Shown here: piece after piece, positions 43,222 to 52,791 of the stretch
Layout of the letters: the number at the start of each line of letters is the position of its first letter
Numbering within the stretch: position 1 is the first letter of the stretch
Source: Sinorhizobium numidicum
Lineage (GTDB): Bacteria; Pseudomonadota; Alphaproteobacteria; Rhizobiales; Rhizobiaceae
DNA length: 64,000 nucleotides
Direction of reading: 5' to 3'
Assembly: GCF_029892045.1 (NCBI RefSeq)
Contig: NZ_CP120367.1
Span: forward strand, 2,170,001 to 2,234,000
Notes under the pieces: generated by a model
Databases searched by the model: none
Told to the model about the DNA's origin: nothing
Seen by the model: the letters and a program-made list of their open reading frames with translations, nothing else
Made by a program: the position numbers and the translations under genes

Positions 43222-43553
43222 CGGGTTGGATTGACCTCGAGAACCGATCGCTTACCGGTGAGGAGCGTTCCCGGCAGCATGTCGCGACGACTTTCGGAAT
43301 TGTGCTGCGTGGAAGCCCATCTCGCGGCCGCCGCAACAAAGCTGCCAACACGAAGGTCGCTTCAGCTATCGCCGAAACGCTCCCCGTGATTGGCTCATCG
43401 CGAGTAAGGGCGTCCGGACGCTGGAAGGCGTGAGTCTGGTGGCGTTTGCTACCGAATGCCGGACCGATGCAGCGGCGATCTAGTCACACGAGCGGCACGT
43501 TTCATTGTGGCATCCGCGAAATGAACTTGTGCACCAAGAACGTCCGTTCATGG
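43222..43553. other. Gap without recognisable gene
   Basis: About 330 bp between the cyclase relic and the IS element. No conserved reading frame, RNA or repeat was recognised on either strand. Confidence 0.4.
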
Positions 43554-45137
43554 CGGATATCGTTGAAAAACTCGGCCAGTTAACTGTTCATCGGGCTGTT
43601 GCAGCATCTTTCCGGTAGGGATGATCGGTTATCTGCCCCGCACTTTGGCGCAGGGTATCCTTACTGGCTGCTTTTATGCGGCAATGACGCCGTGTGGTGG
43701 CCTTTGTGGTCTGAGTTTCGCCAGTCTTCTGAGGTTCTGGGCGGTTGCTGCAAGCAGGAATTCGTCTCGCGCACCACATGGACCTCGCAGCCTCAAACGC
43801 GCCATCCGGAGAATGCGTTTGAGGTGAGCGAAGAGCATCTCGACCTTCTTGCGGCGATGCCGGGAACGCTCGTAAGCGGGTGTGGCGGCAATTGCTCTGG
43901 CCACATCGCGGGCATCTTCGTTGAGATCACGCGGCACCTTGCGAGCAACTGCATTCGGGCAGCAGCGCTGCTTCAGATCGCACACATCACAGTCCTTCTT
44001 GCTGGCCCGATAAAGCCGGGTGCCTTCACTGGTGATGCCCGATCGGGGCGTCGCGTAGGTGCGGCGGAACTGAACCAATTCCTTGCCCGCCGGGCAGATG
44101 TAGCGATCTCCCTCGCCATCCCAGGTGAAGTCCGAACGCGAGAAGGTCCCGTCCGTCCTGTTGGATTTATCAAACACGGGAATGTGCGGCGCGATGTCCT
44201 TTTCCTTCACCAGCCAGGCAAGATTGTCAGCAGAACCGTAAGCGCTGTCGGCTGCCAGATAGCCTGGCGTCAAGCCGAAGCGGTTCTCGGTTCTGTCGAT
44301 CATCGTGCGGGATGCTCCGACCTCCGCCTGACGGATCGCTCGCGTCGCCTCGACATCAAGAATGATACCGTGATCAGTATCGATCAGATAATTGGTGGCG
44401 TAGGCGAAGAAGGCATGCCCCTTATGAGCACCTGTCCACTGAGCTGCCGGGTCGGATTGCGAAATGAACTTCGGCGTCACCGGCGAGGCAGCGCCAAAAG
44501 CAGCGTCATCCAGAACCGCCAAATACTCCTGAACCGAGCGGCCAGCATCGTCTTCGGCTTTCCATTCAGTGCCGGGCACCGAACGCTGCTTGTTGGCGTC
44601 CGCCGCGATCAGGCTGGCATCAACCGCAAAGCCTTCTGCTCCCACCAGCCCTTGGGCAAGGCACCGTTCCACCACAGTCTCAAACATGTGCCGGAGGATA
44701 TCACTTTGCCGGAACCGGCCATGACGGTTCTTCGAAAAGCTGGAATGATCCGGTACCTTTCCGTCCAGGCCAAGGCGGCAAAACCACCGATATGCGAGAT
44801 TGAGATGGACCTCCTCGCAAAGTCGCCGTTCCGACCGGATACCCATGCTGTAGCCGATGATCAGCATTCGCATCATCAGCTCAGGATCAACTGAGGGCCG
44901 ACCAGTGTTGCTATAGAAAGGCTTCAACTGTGCTCGAACGCTATCGAGATCGAGGTGACGATCGATCCCGCGCAGCAGATGATCCGCAGGGACATGTTCA
45001 TCGAGGCAGAAGTCGTAGAAGAGCTGCGCCGGAACCGCCTGACATCCCATCATTCGCCTGATCCCCTGCAAATCACTCAGAGGATTGAATCACGCGTCCC
45101 AAGCATCGGCAATGCCAAGTTTTTCAACAATATCCGC
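43554..45137 (-). mobile_element. IS1182-family insertion sequence, complete
   Basis: A 1584-bp element bounded by 24-bp inverted repeats: left end 43554-43577 (GCGGATATCGTTGAAAAACT...) and right end 45114-45137, 22 of 24 positions matching. It encodes one intact transposase on the minus strand. A remnant methyltransferase gene starts right at its right edge. No clear target duplication was seen; the exact tips may differ by a few bases. Confidence 0.85.
43674..45071 (-). CDS. IS1182-family (DDE) transposase
   Basis: A 465-residue transposase: N-terminal DUF772 domain (LFYDFCLDEHVPADHLLRGI, RPSVDPELMMRMLIIGYSMG, RRLCEEVHLNLAYRWFCRLG) followed by the DDE catalytic region (GFAVDASLIAADANKQR, LTPGYLAADSAYGSADNLAW) and the C-terminal RRKKVEMLFAHLKRILRMAR with the expected Glu. 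A zinc-like Cys cluster (CDVCDLKQRCCPNA) lies near residue 370. No frameshift is seen, so the element may be active. Confidence 0.95.
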   Translation of the reverse strand: MQGIRRMMGCQAVPAQLFYDFCLDEHVPADHLLRGIDRHLDLDSVRAQLKPFYSNTGRPSVDPELMMRMLIIGYSMGIRSERRLCEEVHLNLAYRWFCRLGLDGKVPDHSSFSKNRHGRFRQSDILRHMFETVVERCLAQGLVGAEGFAVDASLIAADANKQRSVPGTEWKAEDDAGRSVQEYLAVLDDAAFGAASPVTPKFISQSDPAAQWTGAHKGHAFFAYATNYLIDTDHGIILDVEATRAIRQAEVGASRTMIDRTENRFGLTPGYLAADSAYGSADNLAWLVKEKDIAPHIPVFDKSNRTDGTFSRSDFTWDGEGDRYICPAGKELVQFRRTYATPRSGITSEGTRLYRASKKDCDVCDLKQRCCPNAVARKVPRDLNEDARDVARAIAATPAYERSRHRRKKVEMLFAHLKRILRMARLRLRGPCGARDEFLLAATAQNLRRLAKLRPQRPPHGVIAA

Positions 45138-45139
45138 GC

Positions 45140-45354
45140 AAACATGCCGCCTCGCCGATTCACCGAATGTCGGCTTTCGGATCGAGGCTAGCCTACGCCC
45201 TATGGCTGGAAGGAGGGCGAAAGCGGCCCGGCATCCGCAAGGCGCTCAAGACCGACGGCATGTGGATGGTGGTCGAGCCGACGGCCGGCGACACACTTGA
45301 AGACAATATCAACCCCGTCGGGCGGCTCTACTACTCGGCCTCGACGATGAACTG
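45140..45354 (+). pseudogene. Methyltransferase C-terminal remnant at the IS border
   Basis: The frame reads AYALWLEGGRKRPGIRKALK, TDGMWMVVEPTAGDTLEDNI, NPVGRLYYSASTMN and stop, like the C-terminal part of class I methyltransferases (K.LKPDGTW..VEP...D.LEDNLNPVGR.YY..ST). The usual last third and the whole SAM-binding part are missing, and no N-terminal half is found left of the IS. Deletion after IS insertion is likely. Confidence 0.6.
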
Positions 45355-45403
45355 AGTAGGGGAGCGCCCGCCCGGAGAGACTCTTCTCACCGGATTGAAG
45401 GCC

Positions 45404-45928
45404 ATGATAAGAGCCCCCATGGGCATCAAGAACTATCTGATCGAAGGCGGTTCCGGCACTGGAAAAACGTCTGTCGCTACCGAACTGGAGCGGCGGGGCT
45501 ACCATGTCGTCCATGGTGACCGGGTCTTGGCCTATGTTGGCGACCCCGAGACAGGCCAGGCACTCGCAGGACCGCCCAAAGGCGCGCACCGCATGGTTTG
45601 GGGATACGCGCACTGGATCTGGCGGGTCGACAAGGTCCGGGCTATTGCTGCCGACACCACCCATCCTGCCACCTTCTTCTGTGGCGGCTCGCGCAATTTC
45701 CACAAATTCCTGGACCTATTCGACAAGGTTTTCGTGCTCGACATCGACGTTGAGACGTTGAACCGACGATTAGATGGGCGGCCGAATGAGCCGGGCTTTG
45801 AGCCGGCCGAGCGGGCGCTGGTACTCCGCTACCATCACACTCGGGAACATCTTCCTGCCGGCATCAATATCGACACGGCGAAAACCGTCCCAGGTGTCGT
45901 CGACGATATCCTCGCTAAACTCACCTGA
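45404..45928 (+). CDS. P-loop ATPase/nucleoside-kinase-like protein
   Basis: A 174-residue P-loop protein: Walker A LIEGGSGTGKTSVATELERR, then GYHVVHGDRVLAYVGDPETG, FFCGGSRNFHKFLDLFDKVF and VLDIDVETLNRRLDGRPN. The layout (P-loop, DRxLAYxGDP, lid with Arg) is that of small shikimate/adenylate-kinase-like proteins annotated as AAA ATPases. The substrate is unknown. ATG 45419 is an alternative start closer to the P-loop. It stands alone after the methyltransferase relic. Confidence 0.82.
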   Translation: MIRAPMGIKNYLIEGGSGTGKTSVATELERRGYHVVHGDRVLAYVGDPETGQALAGPPKGAHRMVWGYAHWIWRVDKVRAIAADTTHPATFFCGGSRNFHKFLDLFDKVFVLDIDVETLNRRLDGRPNEPGFEPAERALVLRYHHTREHLPAGINIDTAKTVPGVVDDILAKLT

Positions 45929-46124
45929 AGCCGTGCAGCTATGTGATGGAAGGGAAAGCCCCCGATTATACGGGAAAGACTAGCCGCCTAGACGCTCACT
46001 GGCGGCGGTATTTCCGCGTTCGTAGCCGACCGGCAGCTTCCAGAATGACGAACCTGGCGTCCCAACGACCCTCTTCGGGCGCAAAGCGGTCAGCACGACT
46101 CCGCCCTTGAGACTCTGCATTGGT

Positions 46125-46218
46125 GAAGGGAGCCGTATTTCACGGCCTGTGCACGGCTTGTCGCGAGGATGTTCGCGTTCTGTGCTAAGAAGATCGCATA
46201 GTGTATCGAATGGAACGC
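46125..46218. repeat. Dispersed ~95-bp repeat, copy B
   Basis: Related to copy A at 36626-36720 in the same orientation, with two small gaps. It lies in the 470-bp non-coding stretch before the siderophore operon, 130 bp upstream of the RirA-type box. The complement could encode DTLCDLLSTEREHPRDKP but no full gene is present. Confidence 0.6.
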
Positions 46219-46347
46219 ATCCTAGGTCCAGTCGGTCTGCGCTTCGATGGCGAGGGGCCTTTGTCGCGCTCTCCGGACACGCCAATCAATCGGTCGTGAA
46301 GGCACTCTTGACGGTACAATCACGGCTGGCTATAGCGGCCATAATCT

Positions 46348-46362
46348 TGAGTCGATAACTCA
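46348..46362. promoter_or_regulatory. RirA-type iron-responsive operator (TGA-N9-TCA)
   Basis: TGAGTCGATAACTCA fits the IRO box TGA-N9-TCA bound by the rhizobial iron regulator RirA, and is part of a longer inverted repeat TCTTGAGT/ACTCAAGA (46345-46365). It is ~40 bp upstream of the first gene of a siderophore-type operon, as expected for iron repression. Confidence 0.7.
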
Positions 46363-46399
46363 AGATATATGCAAAAGAGCGAGCGTGAGTCCGGACCGC

Positions 46400-46660
46400 A
46401 TGGGATATTGCCTTCTCTCCCCAGCACAATTGATCCCGACAGAAGAGGTGAATCTCGACAGGGTCGACGCACCGCAGGCCCAAATCCTGCAAGCGGGTTC
46501 ATGGACCGCGCCAATAACAGTCGAGAAGGATGCCCTGTTCGTGACGGACGGTCATCATCGGCTGACCGTTGCGCACCGCTCCCAACTCGCCATCGTGCCC
46601 CTGGTCCGCGACTACCGGGTCGAACACCAACTGCCCAATCCGGTGGCGGGCGCGCAATGA
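46400..46660 (+). CDS. ParB-like/SbnI-like protein, short
   Basis: An 86-residue product ([40 protein letters not shown]) with the ParB/sulfiredoxin-like fold and DGHHR motif. The same fold and motif occur in SbnI, the free-serine kinase of staphyloferrin B clusters, which supplies a siderophore precursor. Longer homologs continue for another 100 or more residues; here the frame ends soon after [12 protein letters not shown], so the protein is probably truncated. The stop overlaps the MFS start (ATGA). A longer frame from 46247 would cross the RirA box and is rejected. Confidence 0.65.
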   Translation: MGYCLLSPAQLIPTEEVNLDRVDAPQAQILQAGSWTAPITVEKDALFVTDGHHRLTVAHRSQLAIVPLVRDYRVEHQLPNPVAGAQ

Positions 46661-47886
46661 CCAGTATAGTCGCCGCCCTGCGCGGCGTCGGACCCGTCTT
46701 CGCGCTGCTTTTCGGCCTGCAATTCATTTCCATGGGCGCCATGGAAATGAGCGGTCCCTTCTGGCCGATCCAGATCAAGGCGTTGAGCCCCTCCGACGGC
46801 GTCTACGGCCTCGCGGGAATCGCCGTCTATGTCTGCCCCATGCTCGGCGTGTCGCTGACGAGCGCCTTTTGGGGGCGTATGGGCTACCGCTACGGCAATC
46901 GTCTGATGATGGTCCGGGCCTTGGCCGGCCTGGCGATCACGCAACTGCTCGTCGCCTTTGCCGAGGACGTCTGGACCATTCTGGCGCTGCGGTTTCTGCA
47001 GGGGGCCTGCGCCGGCTATATCGCCCCGGCCCAGGCCTACGGCGTTGAGCTCACCGGCGGGCGCGATCGCGCCGGCCTCTTCGCCTGGCTCCAGGTGGCC
47101 ACCAATGTCGGCTCACTCGGCGGCGCTTTCCTCGGCGGTCTCATCCTCGACGCCTTGCCCTTCGCGGCCGTCAACCTCACCGACGGCGTCATCTGCGCGG
47201 TCTGCGCCGCTGTCGCCTGGGCGAGCCTGCCGCTACCGCCGGAAGGAGCAGGCGGCGCGGGACCGGCCAAGGCGACAACGGTGTCTCGCGCGCCTTCGAC
47301 CGGCGTACCCGTGCCCGCACTTCTGGTGTTGATGGGCTTGCTGCTTGCGAGCCGGATGATGCTGCAAGTGCCGTTTTCCCTCTACGTGTCGAATGTCTAC
47401 GGTGCTCAGCATTGGATCACCGGCTTGAGCTACGGCCTTCTTGCGCTCGGTTTTGTCGTCGGCGCGCCGGTGTGGGCGCGGCTCTTCGAGAGGCGTGCAC
47501 CGTCTTTTGTGCTTGGATGCAGCGTGTTGATCGCGGCCGGCTGTCTCGTGATTACGGGCCTTGCCGGCGCGACCCGCGTCATAAGCCTTTTCGCGGCGCT
47601 TTATTTCGCCTGGGGCGCGCTCCTTGGAGGGACAACGCCGGTTCTCCTGGCGCTCGTTTCGGCAGGCAGCCGAAGCGATCGACAAGGGTCGGTCCTCGGG
47701 CTTGCGCAAACCTGCCAGCAGGGTGCTTCGGTGGCGGGGATCATTGCCGGCGTTGTCGCCACGCAACGCTTCGGGCTCGAACTGGCATTCCCGGTGGTTG
47801 CAAGCCTTTACGGCCTATCACTTCTTGTGGCGCTCGGCCTATGGCTCAAATCGCGCCAATCATTCGACAAAGGAGAATTATCGTGA
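46657..47886 (+). CDS. MFS transporter, probable siderophore exporter
   Basis: A 409-residue, 12-segment major facilitator. Visible features are [55 protein letters not shown] (loop 2-3), [19 protein letters not shown] and [20 protein letters not shown]. It lies between a SbnI-like gene and a siderophore-binding protein with 4-bp overlaps on both sides and downstream of a RirA-type box, so siderophore export (or ferri-siderophore uptake) is inferred. Confidence 0.88.
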   Translation: MTSIVAALRGVGPVFALLFGLQFISMGAMEMSGPFWPIQIKALSPSDGVYGLAGIAVYVCPMLGVSLTSAFWGRMGYRYGNRLMMVRALAGLAITQLLVAFAEDVWTILALRFLQGACAGYIAPAQAYGVELTGGRDRAGLFAWLQVATNVGSLGGAFLGGLILDALPFAAVNLTDGVICAVCAAVAWASLPLPPEGAGGAGPAKATTVSRAPSTGVPVPALLVLMGLLLASRMMLQVPFSLYVSNVYGAQHWITGLSYGLLALGFVVGAPVWARLFERRAPSFVLGCSVLIAAGCLVITGLAGATRVISLFAALYFAWGALLGGTTPVLLALVSAGSRSDRQGSVLGLAQTCQQGASVAGIIAGVVATQRFGLELAFPVVASLYGLSLLVALGLWLKSRQSFDKGELS

Positions 47887-49049
47887 GGAGAAAACCTTCG
47901 GTGCTGCGTGCCGCGATCGCCTTCCTGGCCATACTGATTCCGGCGGTGGCGTTCGCCGGAGAGCAGGCGTCGACGGACAGGCAGGCACCGATCACCGTCA
48001 CCGACATCGCCGGCCGCGAGGTGACGGTGAATGCGCCGGTCAAGCGCATGCTGCTCGGAGAGGGGCGGCAGCTCTATCTCGTCGCCTCTTTGGAACCGGA
48101 AGACCCGCTGGCGCGCGTCGTCGCATGGCGCAACGATCTGATAGAGGCCGATCCGGCGACCTACGCGCAATACCTCGGAGCCTTTCCCAAGCTGGCGAAG
48201 CTCCAGGCCTTTCCGGGCCAGGAGAATGGCTTGATCGACATAGAGTCGACCATCGTCCTGAAGCCCGATGTGGTCCTGCTCAATCTCGAGGCCATGCGCG
48301 CCAACGAGGACGCTAAATATATTGAAAAGCTGGCCGAGCTGAAGATTCCGGTTCTCTACATCGACTTCCGCCATTATCCGCTGAAGAACACCGAACCGAC
48401 CATTCGCCTCCTCGGCAAGATCATGGGGCGCGAGGCACGCGCGGAAGAAATCATCGCGTTCCGCCACGAGGCGATGGCCCGCGTCACCGACGTCATCGCC
48501 CAGGCGAAGCCGGAGCGCCCCAGGGTCTTCATCGAACGGATTGGCGGCTATGCCGATGATTGCTGCCTTACTTTCGGCGCCGAGAACTTCGGCAAATATG
48601 CCGAGCTCGCCGGCGGACACAATATCGGCAGCGACATTCTTCCCTCGACCTTCGGACAGCTCAATCCCGAGCAAGTGATTGCAGCCAATCCCGAACATGT
48701 CGTCGTCACCAGCGCCGACTGGGAGGCCTATGTGCCCGGCGGGCACTGGATCCCGCTCGGCCCCGGCGCCGACCCGAACGTGACGCGCCAGAAGCTCGAA
48801 TGGTACACCAGCCGCAGCGCCTATACCGACATCGCAGCGCAGAAGGCTCGGAACTTCCACGGCATCTGGCATCAGTTCTACAACAGCCCCTACGAGTTCG
48901 TCGCCGTCCAGCAACTGGCGAAATGGTTCCATCCGGACCTCTTCGCCGATCTTGATCCGGACGCGACATTTGCGGAGTATCACCGCCGCTTCCTGCCCAT
49001 TCCCTATCGGCCGGGCTATGCCATCAGCCTTGCTGGCAGCGCGGAGTGA
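47883..49049 (+). CDS. Iron-siderophore ABC substrate-binding protein
   Basis: A 388-residue helical-backbone binding protein of the FecB/BtuF class. The signal peptide ([20 protein letters not shown], cleavage likely after AFA) is followed by [20 protein letters not shown], a canonical Fe-siderophore start, then [20 protein letters not shown] and [20 protein letters not shown]. It begins at a GTG overlapping the MFS stop (GTGA). No permease or ATPase genes follow, so it must use a transporter encoded elsewhere. The open frame extending back to 47412 is a shadow of the MFS gene. Confidence 0.92.
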   Translation: MRRKPSVLRAAIAFLAILIPAVAFAGEQASTDRQAPITVTDIAGREVTVNAPVKRMLLGEGRQLYLVASLEPEDPLARVVAWRNDLIEADPATYAQYLGAFPKLAKLQAFPGQENGLIDIESTIVLKPDVVLLNLEAMRANEDAKYIEKLAELKIPVLYIDFRHYPLKNTEPTIRLLGKIMGREARAEEIIAFRHEAMARVTDVIAQAKPERPRVFIERIGGYADDCCLTFGAENFGKYAELAGGHNIGSDILPSTFGQLNPEQVIAANPEHVVVTSADWEAYVPGGHWIPLGPGADPNVTRQKLEWYTSRSAYTDIAAQKARNFHGIWHQFYNSPYEFVAVQQLAKWFHPDLFADLDPDATFAEYHRRFLPIPYRPGYAISLAGSAE

Positions 49050-49282
49050 AGGTGCAGAGAAATGGCCGGCCGCTGCCAGCTCATTCTCAGTAGGCAATGA
49101 GGAAGCGGCGTCCGGCAGCCGAACCTAAAAATGCTTTTAGCGGGCGGGGTTCAACGAAGAGCCTCGCCTTTGCTTTTTGCGCAGCGGCAACGCGTGTAGA
49201 AACACAAGCTAGTCGCCCGTGTCGGCAAGTCGCCGATCGACTTCGAAAACTTGTATTTGTTTGGACAGACCATCAAACGGGC

Positions 49283-49311
49283 GGAGGCGCCGGCTTCTGG
49301 CCGGCGCCTCC
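49283..49311. terminator. Strong hairpin between convergent siderophore genes
   Basis: Perfect 12-bp stem GGAGGCGCCGGC (49283-49294) with GCCGGCGCCTCC (49300-49311), loop TTCTG. It lies in the 313-bp gap between the binding-protein and receptor stops, 52 bp beyond the receptor stop. It probably ends transcription from one or both sides. Nothing else was recognised in this gap. Confidence 0.7.
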
Positions 49312-49362
49312 TTCAATATTACCAGAGGCTGTGTCGTCATCGGCGATGACGTGCACCCGGTA

Positions 49363-51504
49363 TCAGAAATCGGTCGTCATGGAGACCTTCACAGTCAGCG
49401 GCGCACCCTGCGAAATCGTGCCGAAGCTCGCGACGCCGGACCAGTAGTCGAGGTCGAAGACGTTCTCGACGTTGGCCCGGAAGGTGACCGGCCTCTCATT
49501 GATCTCGGTCAGGTAACGGGCGCCGAGATCAAGCCGCGTCCAGGAGGGGATTTCCTGGGTATTTGCGGTGTTCACAAATTGCTCGTCCGTGTGGATGACA
49601 TTGCCGGTGAGCGTCAGGCCCGGCAAGAAGTGCGTATCCCACTCCGCCCCCAGATTGACTTGCAGCGAAGGAACGCCGATCGGTGTATTGCCGCGCGTTA
49701 GGTTATCGGGCGTTTTCGTGATTTCACCATGAATGAAGGTGACGCCACCGAGCACTCGGATCTCGGGGGTCACCTCGCCGAAGACGTTCAACTCCACGCC
49801 GCGGTTGCGCTGCTCGCCGCCTTCGACGAAGACCAGATCGCTGCCGCGCGTCTCGAGCACGCCGAAAGGCTTTTCGATCTGGAACGCGCTGACGGTCACC
49901 GCTACCCGGCCCAGGTCGACCTTGGTGCCGATTTCATACTGTCTGGATCGGTAGGGCGCGAGCGTTTCGCCCGAATTAACCGCCGTCGTCGGAGCGGTGT
50001 CGCCGACGCTCAGGCCCTCGACGTAGTTGGCGTAAAACGCGACATTCTCCCACGGCTTGACGACGATGCCGGCGAGCGGCGTCAATGCACTCTCATCGGA
50101 AGAGCTGGTGACGTCGCCCGTGACTGGGCTGTAGTTTTCGGTGTCGATGTGCTGCCAGCGCCCACCCAAAGTCAGTTGCACGCGCTCATCGAACATCGAC
50201 ATCGTGTCGGAAAGCGCCAAACCGTAGAAGATGTTTTCCGAGATCCTCGGCACATGCGTCGGCTGCGGCACATCCTGCTCGGGGCGGGGGAGCGGATCGA
50301 AGATATGGGTTAGCTGCGCGGTCCCTGAATTCGAGCCGCGGGCGAGACTCTGCTGCAGTCCGCTGACCTGGAATGCGACCGAGTGATCAATGGCCGCCGT
50401 CTCGAACTCGGCGCGAACGCCCGCCTCCGCCGTCAGTCGGTCGACATCGAAAACGAAATTCTGCGGCGTGACACTGACGTCGCCTGCGGAGTTAAGAAGC
50501 AGTGGCGTGCCGAACAGCCGCTCGACGCGCGAGTTGCCACCGCCGACGGCTGCGAACACCGTGACGGCGTCGCTTACGTCATATTCGACCCGGCCCAACC
50601 AGGACAGGTCTTCCGTCCTTGTCCATTCCCACGGTTCCTGGATGTTGGAGCGACCGTCAGGCGCGTCGGGGATTTCAAAGGTTCCGAAGGGGAAGAATGG
50701 GCGAAGCGGAGCGTCGATGTCCTGCCGCTGCCCGATGACGTCCAATGTCGCTCTGAAGTCTTCTCCCTCGTAGTCGAGCGCCAGTGCCCCGACCGCTACG
50801 TCCAGTGACTGGTTGTCGATCGCCGTGTCGCCGCCGTGATAGCTGCCGTTAAAGCGGACGCCGAATTGCCGCTCATCGCCGAACCGGCGGCTGATGTCGA
50901 CGTGGCCGCCGCCGTAAAGATCCGAAGCATAGTCGGTCGTCACTCGGGTCAGGTCGACGTCAGACGCGCGCTTCGGCACGATGTTAATGGTGCCGCCGAC
51001 GCTGCTGTTCGGGGATATGCCGTAGAGGAGTGCCGTCGGCCCTTTAAGCACCTCGACGCGTTCTGCATAGTCGGTGAACAGGCGGTAGGTCGGAGCGACG
51101 CCGAAGACGCCGTCGAAGGCGACTTCGCCGAAGTTCCCCTCATTGAGCGGAAACCCTCTAATGTAGAAGGAATCCAGCATACCGCCGGATGCGTGCGTGC
51201 TCCTCACCGAGGGGTCGTTGGCCAGGACGTCGGCTACGGTCTTCGCGTTCTGGTTTTCGATCGTCTCTGCCGTGTAGCCGGTGATGTTGAACGGCGTATC
51301 CATGAAGCCGCGGTTGCCGAGCAAGCCTACGCGACCGCCGCGCGCCACCTGCCCCCCGGCATAGTCTTCCGGTTCAGTGCCGATCGTCCCATTCGAAGCA
51401 CCCGCCTTCACCTCGAGACGCTCCAGCGCCGTCACATCTTGCGCCAGTGCGGCGCGGCTTACCGTCGCCACCAAGACAGCCAGCAGTCCAACACGCAATT
51501 CCAT
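49363..51504 (-). CDS. TonB-dependent siderophore receptor
   Basis: A 713-residue outer-membrane receptor. Signal peptide MELRVGLLAVLVATVSRAAL ending AQ, then the plug domain (TIENQNAKTVADVLANDPSV, SFYIRGFPLNEGN, LLYGISPNSSVGGTINIVPK) and a 22-strand barrel ending in the usual aromatic residue (VKVSMTTDF). The TonB-box region is near ERLEVKAG. The start at 51504 has GGGGGG in front. It faces the siderophore operon and should import the matching ferri-siderophore with TonB-ExbBD energy. Confidence 0.95.
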   Translation of the reverse strand: MELRVGLLAVLVATVSRAALAQDVTALERLEVKAGASNGTIGTEPEDYAGGQVARGGRVGLLGNRGFMDTPFNITGYTAETIENQNAKTVADVLANDPSVRSTHASGGMLDSFYIRGFPLNEGNFGEVAFDGVFGVAPTYRLFTDYAERVEVLKGPTALLYGISPNSSVGGTINIVPKRASDVDLTRVTTDYASDLYGGGHVDISRRFGDERQFGVRFNGSYHGGDTAIDNQSLDVAVGALALDYEGEDFRATLDVIGQRQDIDAPLRPFFPFGTFEIPDAPDGRSNIQEPWEWTRTEDLSWLGRVEYDVSDAVTVFAAVGGGNSRVERLFGTPLLLNSAGDVSVTPQNFVFDVDRLTAEAGVRAEFETAAIDHSVAFQVSGLQQSLARGSNSGTAQLTHIFDPLPRPEQDVPQPTHVPRISENIFYGLALSDTMSMFDERVQLTLGGRWQHIDTENYSPVTGDVTSSSDESALTPLAGIVVKPWENVAFYANYVEGLSVGDTAPTTAVNSGETLAPYRSRQYEIGTKVDLGRVAVTVSAFQIEKPFGVLETRGSDLVFVEGGEQRNRGVELNVFGEVTPEIRVLGGVTFIHGEITKTPDNLTRGNTPIGVPSLQVNLGAEWDTHFLPGLTLTGNVIHTDEQFVNTANTQEIPSWTRLDLGARYLTEINERPVTFRANVENVFDLDYWSGVASFGTISQGAPLTVKVSMTTDF

Positions 51505-51559
51505 ACGCAGCCCCCCGTTGTGAACAATGACCAAAACAGTCGGCTCGCTTCGCAGGGAG

Positions 51560-51577
51560 TTGAGTGTGTTGGCTCAA
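51560..51577. promoter_or_regulatory. Iron-box-like palindrome upstream of the TonB receptor
   Basis: TTGAG (51560-51564) and CTCAA (51573-51577) give TGA-N10-TCA, one base longer than the RirA consensus. It lies 56 bp upstream of the receptor ATG. Iron control of the receptor is expected, but this exact site is uncertain. Confidence 0.35.
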
Positions 51578-51729
51578 AAGGGGTGTTAGATAACTTGATT
51601 TTTTCTGTCAACAAATAGAGCGCATCGTTTGACACTTGCTCACTGGCACATCACTGTGCACCCGTGGACTGCCCGGATATTGATCGAGAGGGTGTCGATC
51701 ACGACTGGCGCAAGACATTGTAAGAGCGA

Positions 51730-52791
51730 TTAAGAATGCTTCTCTTGGGCCTCGTTTACTAACCGCCGCACAAATTCGCCCGCGGGCAAATTGTTTCCTG
51801 CCGATGCGCCCTGACCCGCCCACATCGGCAAGAAGTCCGGGCGTATGTCGCCGTCGGCGCTGCGTCCGAGCGGCATCGTCAGCGATGCCTGGAGCGGAAA
51901 GTCGAGCACCAACGCATCACCGGCCGCCATTTCGGAGGAGAAACGATTGCGAAGGACACGCGCGGGCCGACCGGTGTACATGCGAGTAACGTGCGTACTC
52001 AGGTCCGTGGCAGCTCGCAATGCTTCCCGGTAGGGCGGCGGCACGTTACTTTCGGGACAGCCGAGAAAAGCCGTGCCGATCTGAACGCCGCTCGCCCCAA
52101 GCTTGAAGGCCGCCTCAATCCCGCGGCCGTCGAATATTCCGCCAGCAGCGATAACAGGCACGCGCACCGCATCGACGACCCGTGGAACAAGCACCATTGT
52201 ACCAACGGTGCCCGCGCCGGCATCGTCGGTAAAAGTCCCTCGGTGCCCGCCGGCCTCCGCTCCTTGTGCAATAATCGCATCGACGCCCGCCGCCTCGAGC
52301 CAGCGTGCCTCGGCCACGGTGGTCGCCGAGCTCAAGATGAGGCAGCCTGCCCGTTTCAGCGCGTTCAGCGCATCGGCACCAGGCAACCCGAAGTGAAAAC
52401 TCACCACGCGGGGCCGCAGTTCGAGCACCAAGCCCAGCCTGCTCGAATCAAAGATGGGGAAAGGCTCGGTCGCTTCGGGCGCCGTACCCAGCCCGAGTTC
52501 ATCATAATAGCGCTGAACTCTTTGCCGTGCCTCGGCGGCGGCCTTATTGTCCACGGAAGGTCGCGGATGCGCGAAGAAATTCAAGTTGAAGGGGCGATCG
52601 GTAGCGGTCCGAATCGCCGCGACTTGTTCGCGCACCAGCTCGGACGGCAGGAGGCCGCAGCCGAGCGAACCTAGGGCGCCCGCATTGCACACCGCCGAGA
52701 CCAACTCGGGCGTCGTGATGCCGCTCATTGGAGCCTGTATGATGGGGTGCTCGATACCCAGAAGGTCCTGAAGATTTCGACGCGGCCACAT
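51730..52791 (-). CDS. Nitronate monooxygenase (2-nitropropane dioxygenase family)
   Basis: A 353-residue FMN-dependent TIM-barrel enzyme: LLGIEHPIIQAPMSGITTPE at the start, GSLGCGLLPSELVREQ, the active-site QGAEAGGHRGTF, VIAAGGIFDGRGIEAAFKLG and ASGVQIGTAFLGCPES for FMN phosphate binding. Members detoxify alkyl nitronates such as propionate 3-nitronate. The ATG at 52791 (MWPRRNLQDLLG) is chosen; the frame stays open to 53040 without family similarity. Confidence 0.9.
   Translation of the reverse strand: MWPRRNLQDLLGIEHPIIQAPMSGITTPELVSAVCNAGALGSLGCGLLPSELVREQVAAIRTATDRPFNLNFFAHPRPSVDNKAAAEARQRVQRYYDELGLGTAPEATEPFPIFDSSRLGLVLELRPRVVSFHFGLPGADALNALKRAGCLILSSATTVAEARWLEAAGVDAIIAQGAEAGGHRGTFTDDAGAGTVGTMVLVPRVVDAVRVPVIAAGGIFDGRGIEAAFKLGASGVQIGTAFLGCPESNVPPPYREALRAATDLSTHVTRMYTGRPARVLRNRFSSEMAAGDALVLDFPLQASLTMPLGRSADGDIRPDFLPMWAGQGASAGNNLPAGEFVRRLVNEAQEKHS

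Noticed and set aside
43599..44894. 431-residue plus-strand frame inside the IS element
   Set aside because: Antisense of the intact transposase; no domain.
46247..46399. N-terminal extension of the ParB/SbnI-like frame
   Set aside because: It would cross the RirA-type operator and lacks family similarity; ATG 46400 begins the conserved part.
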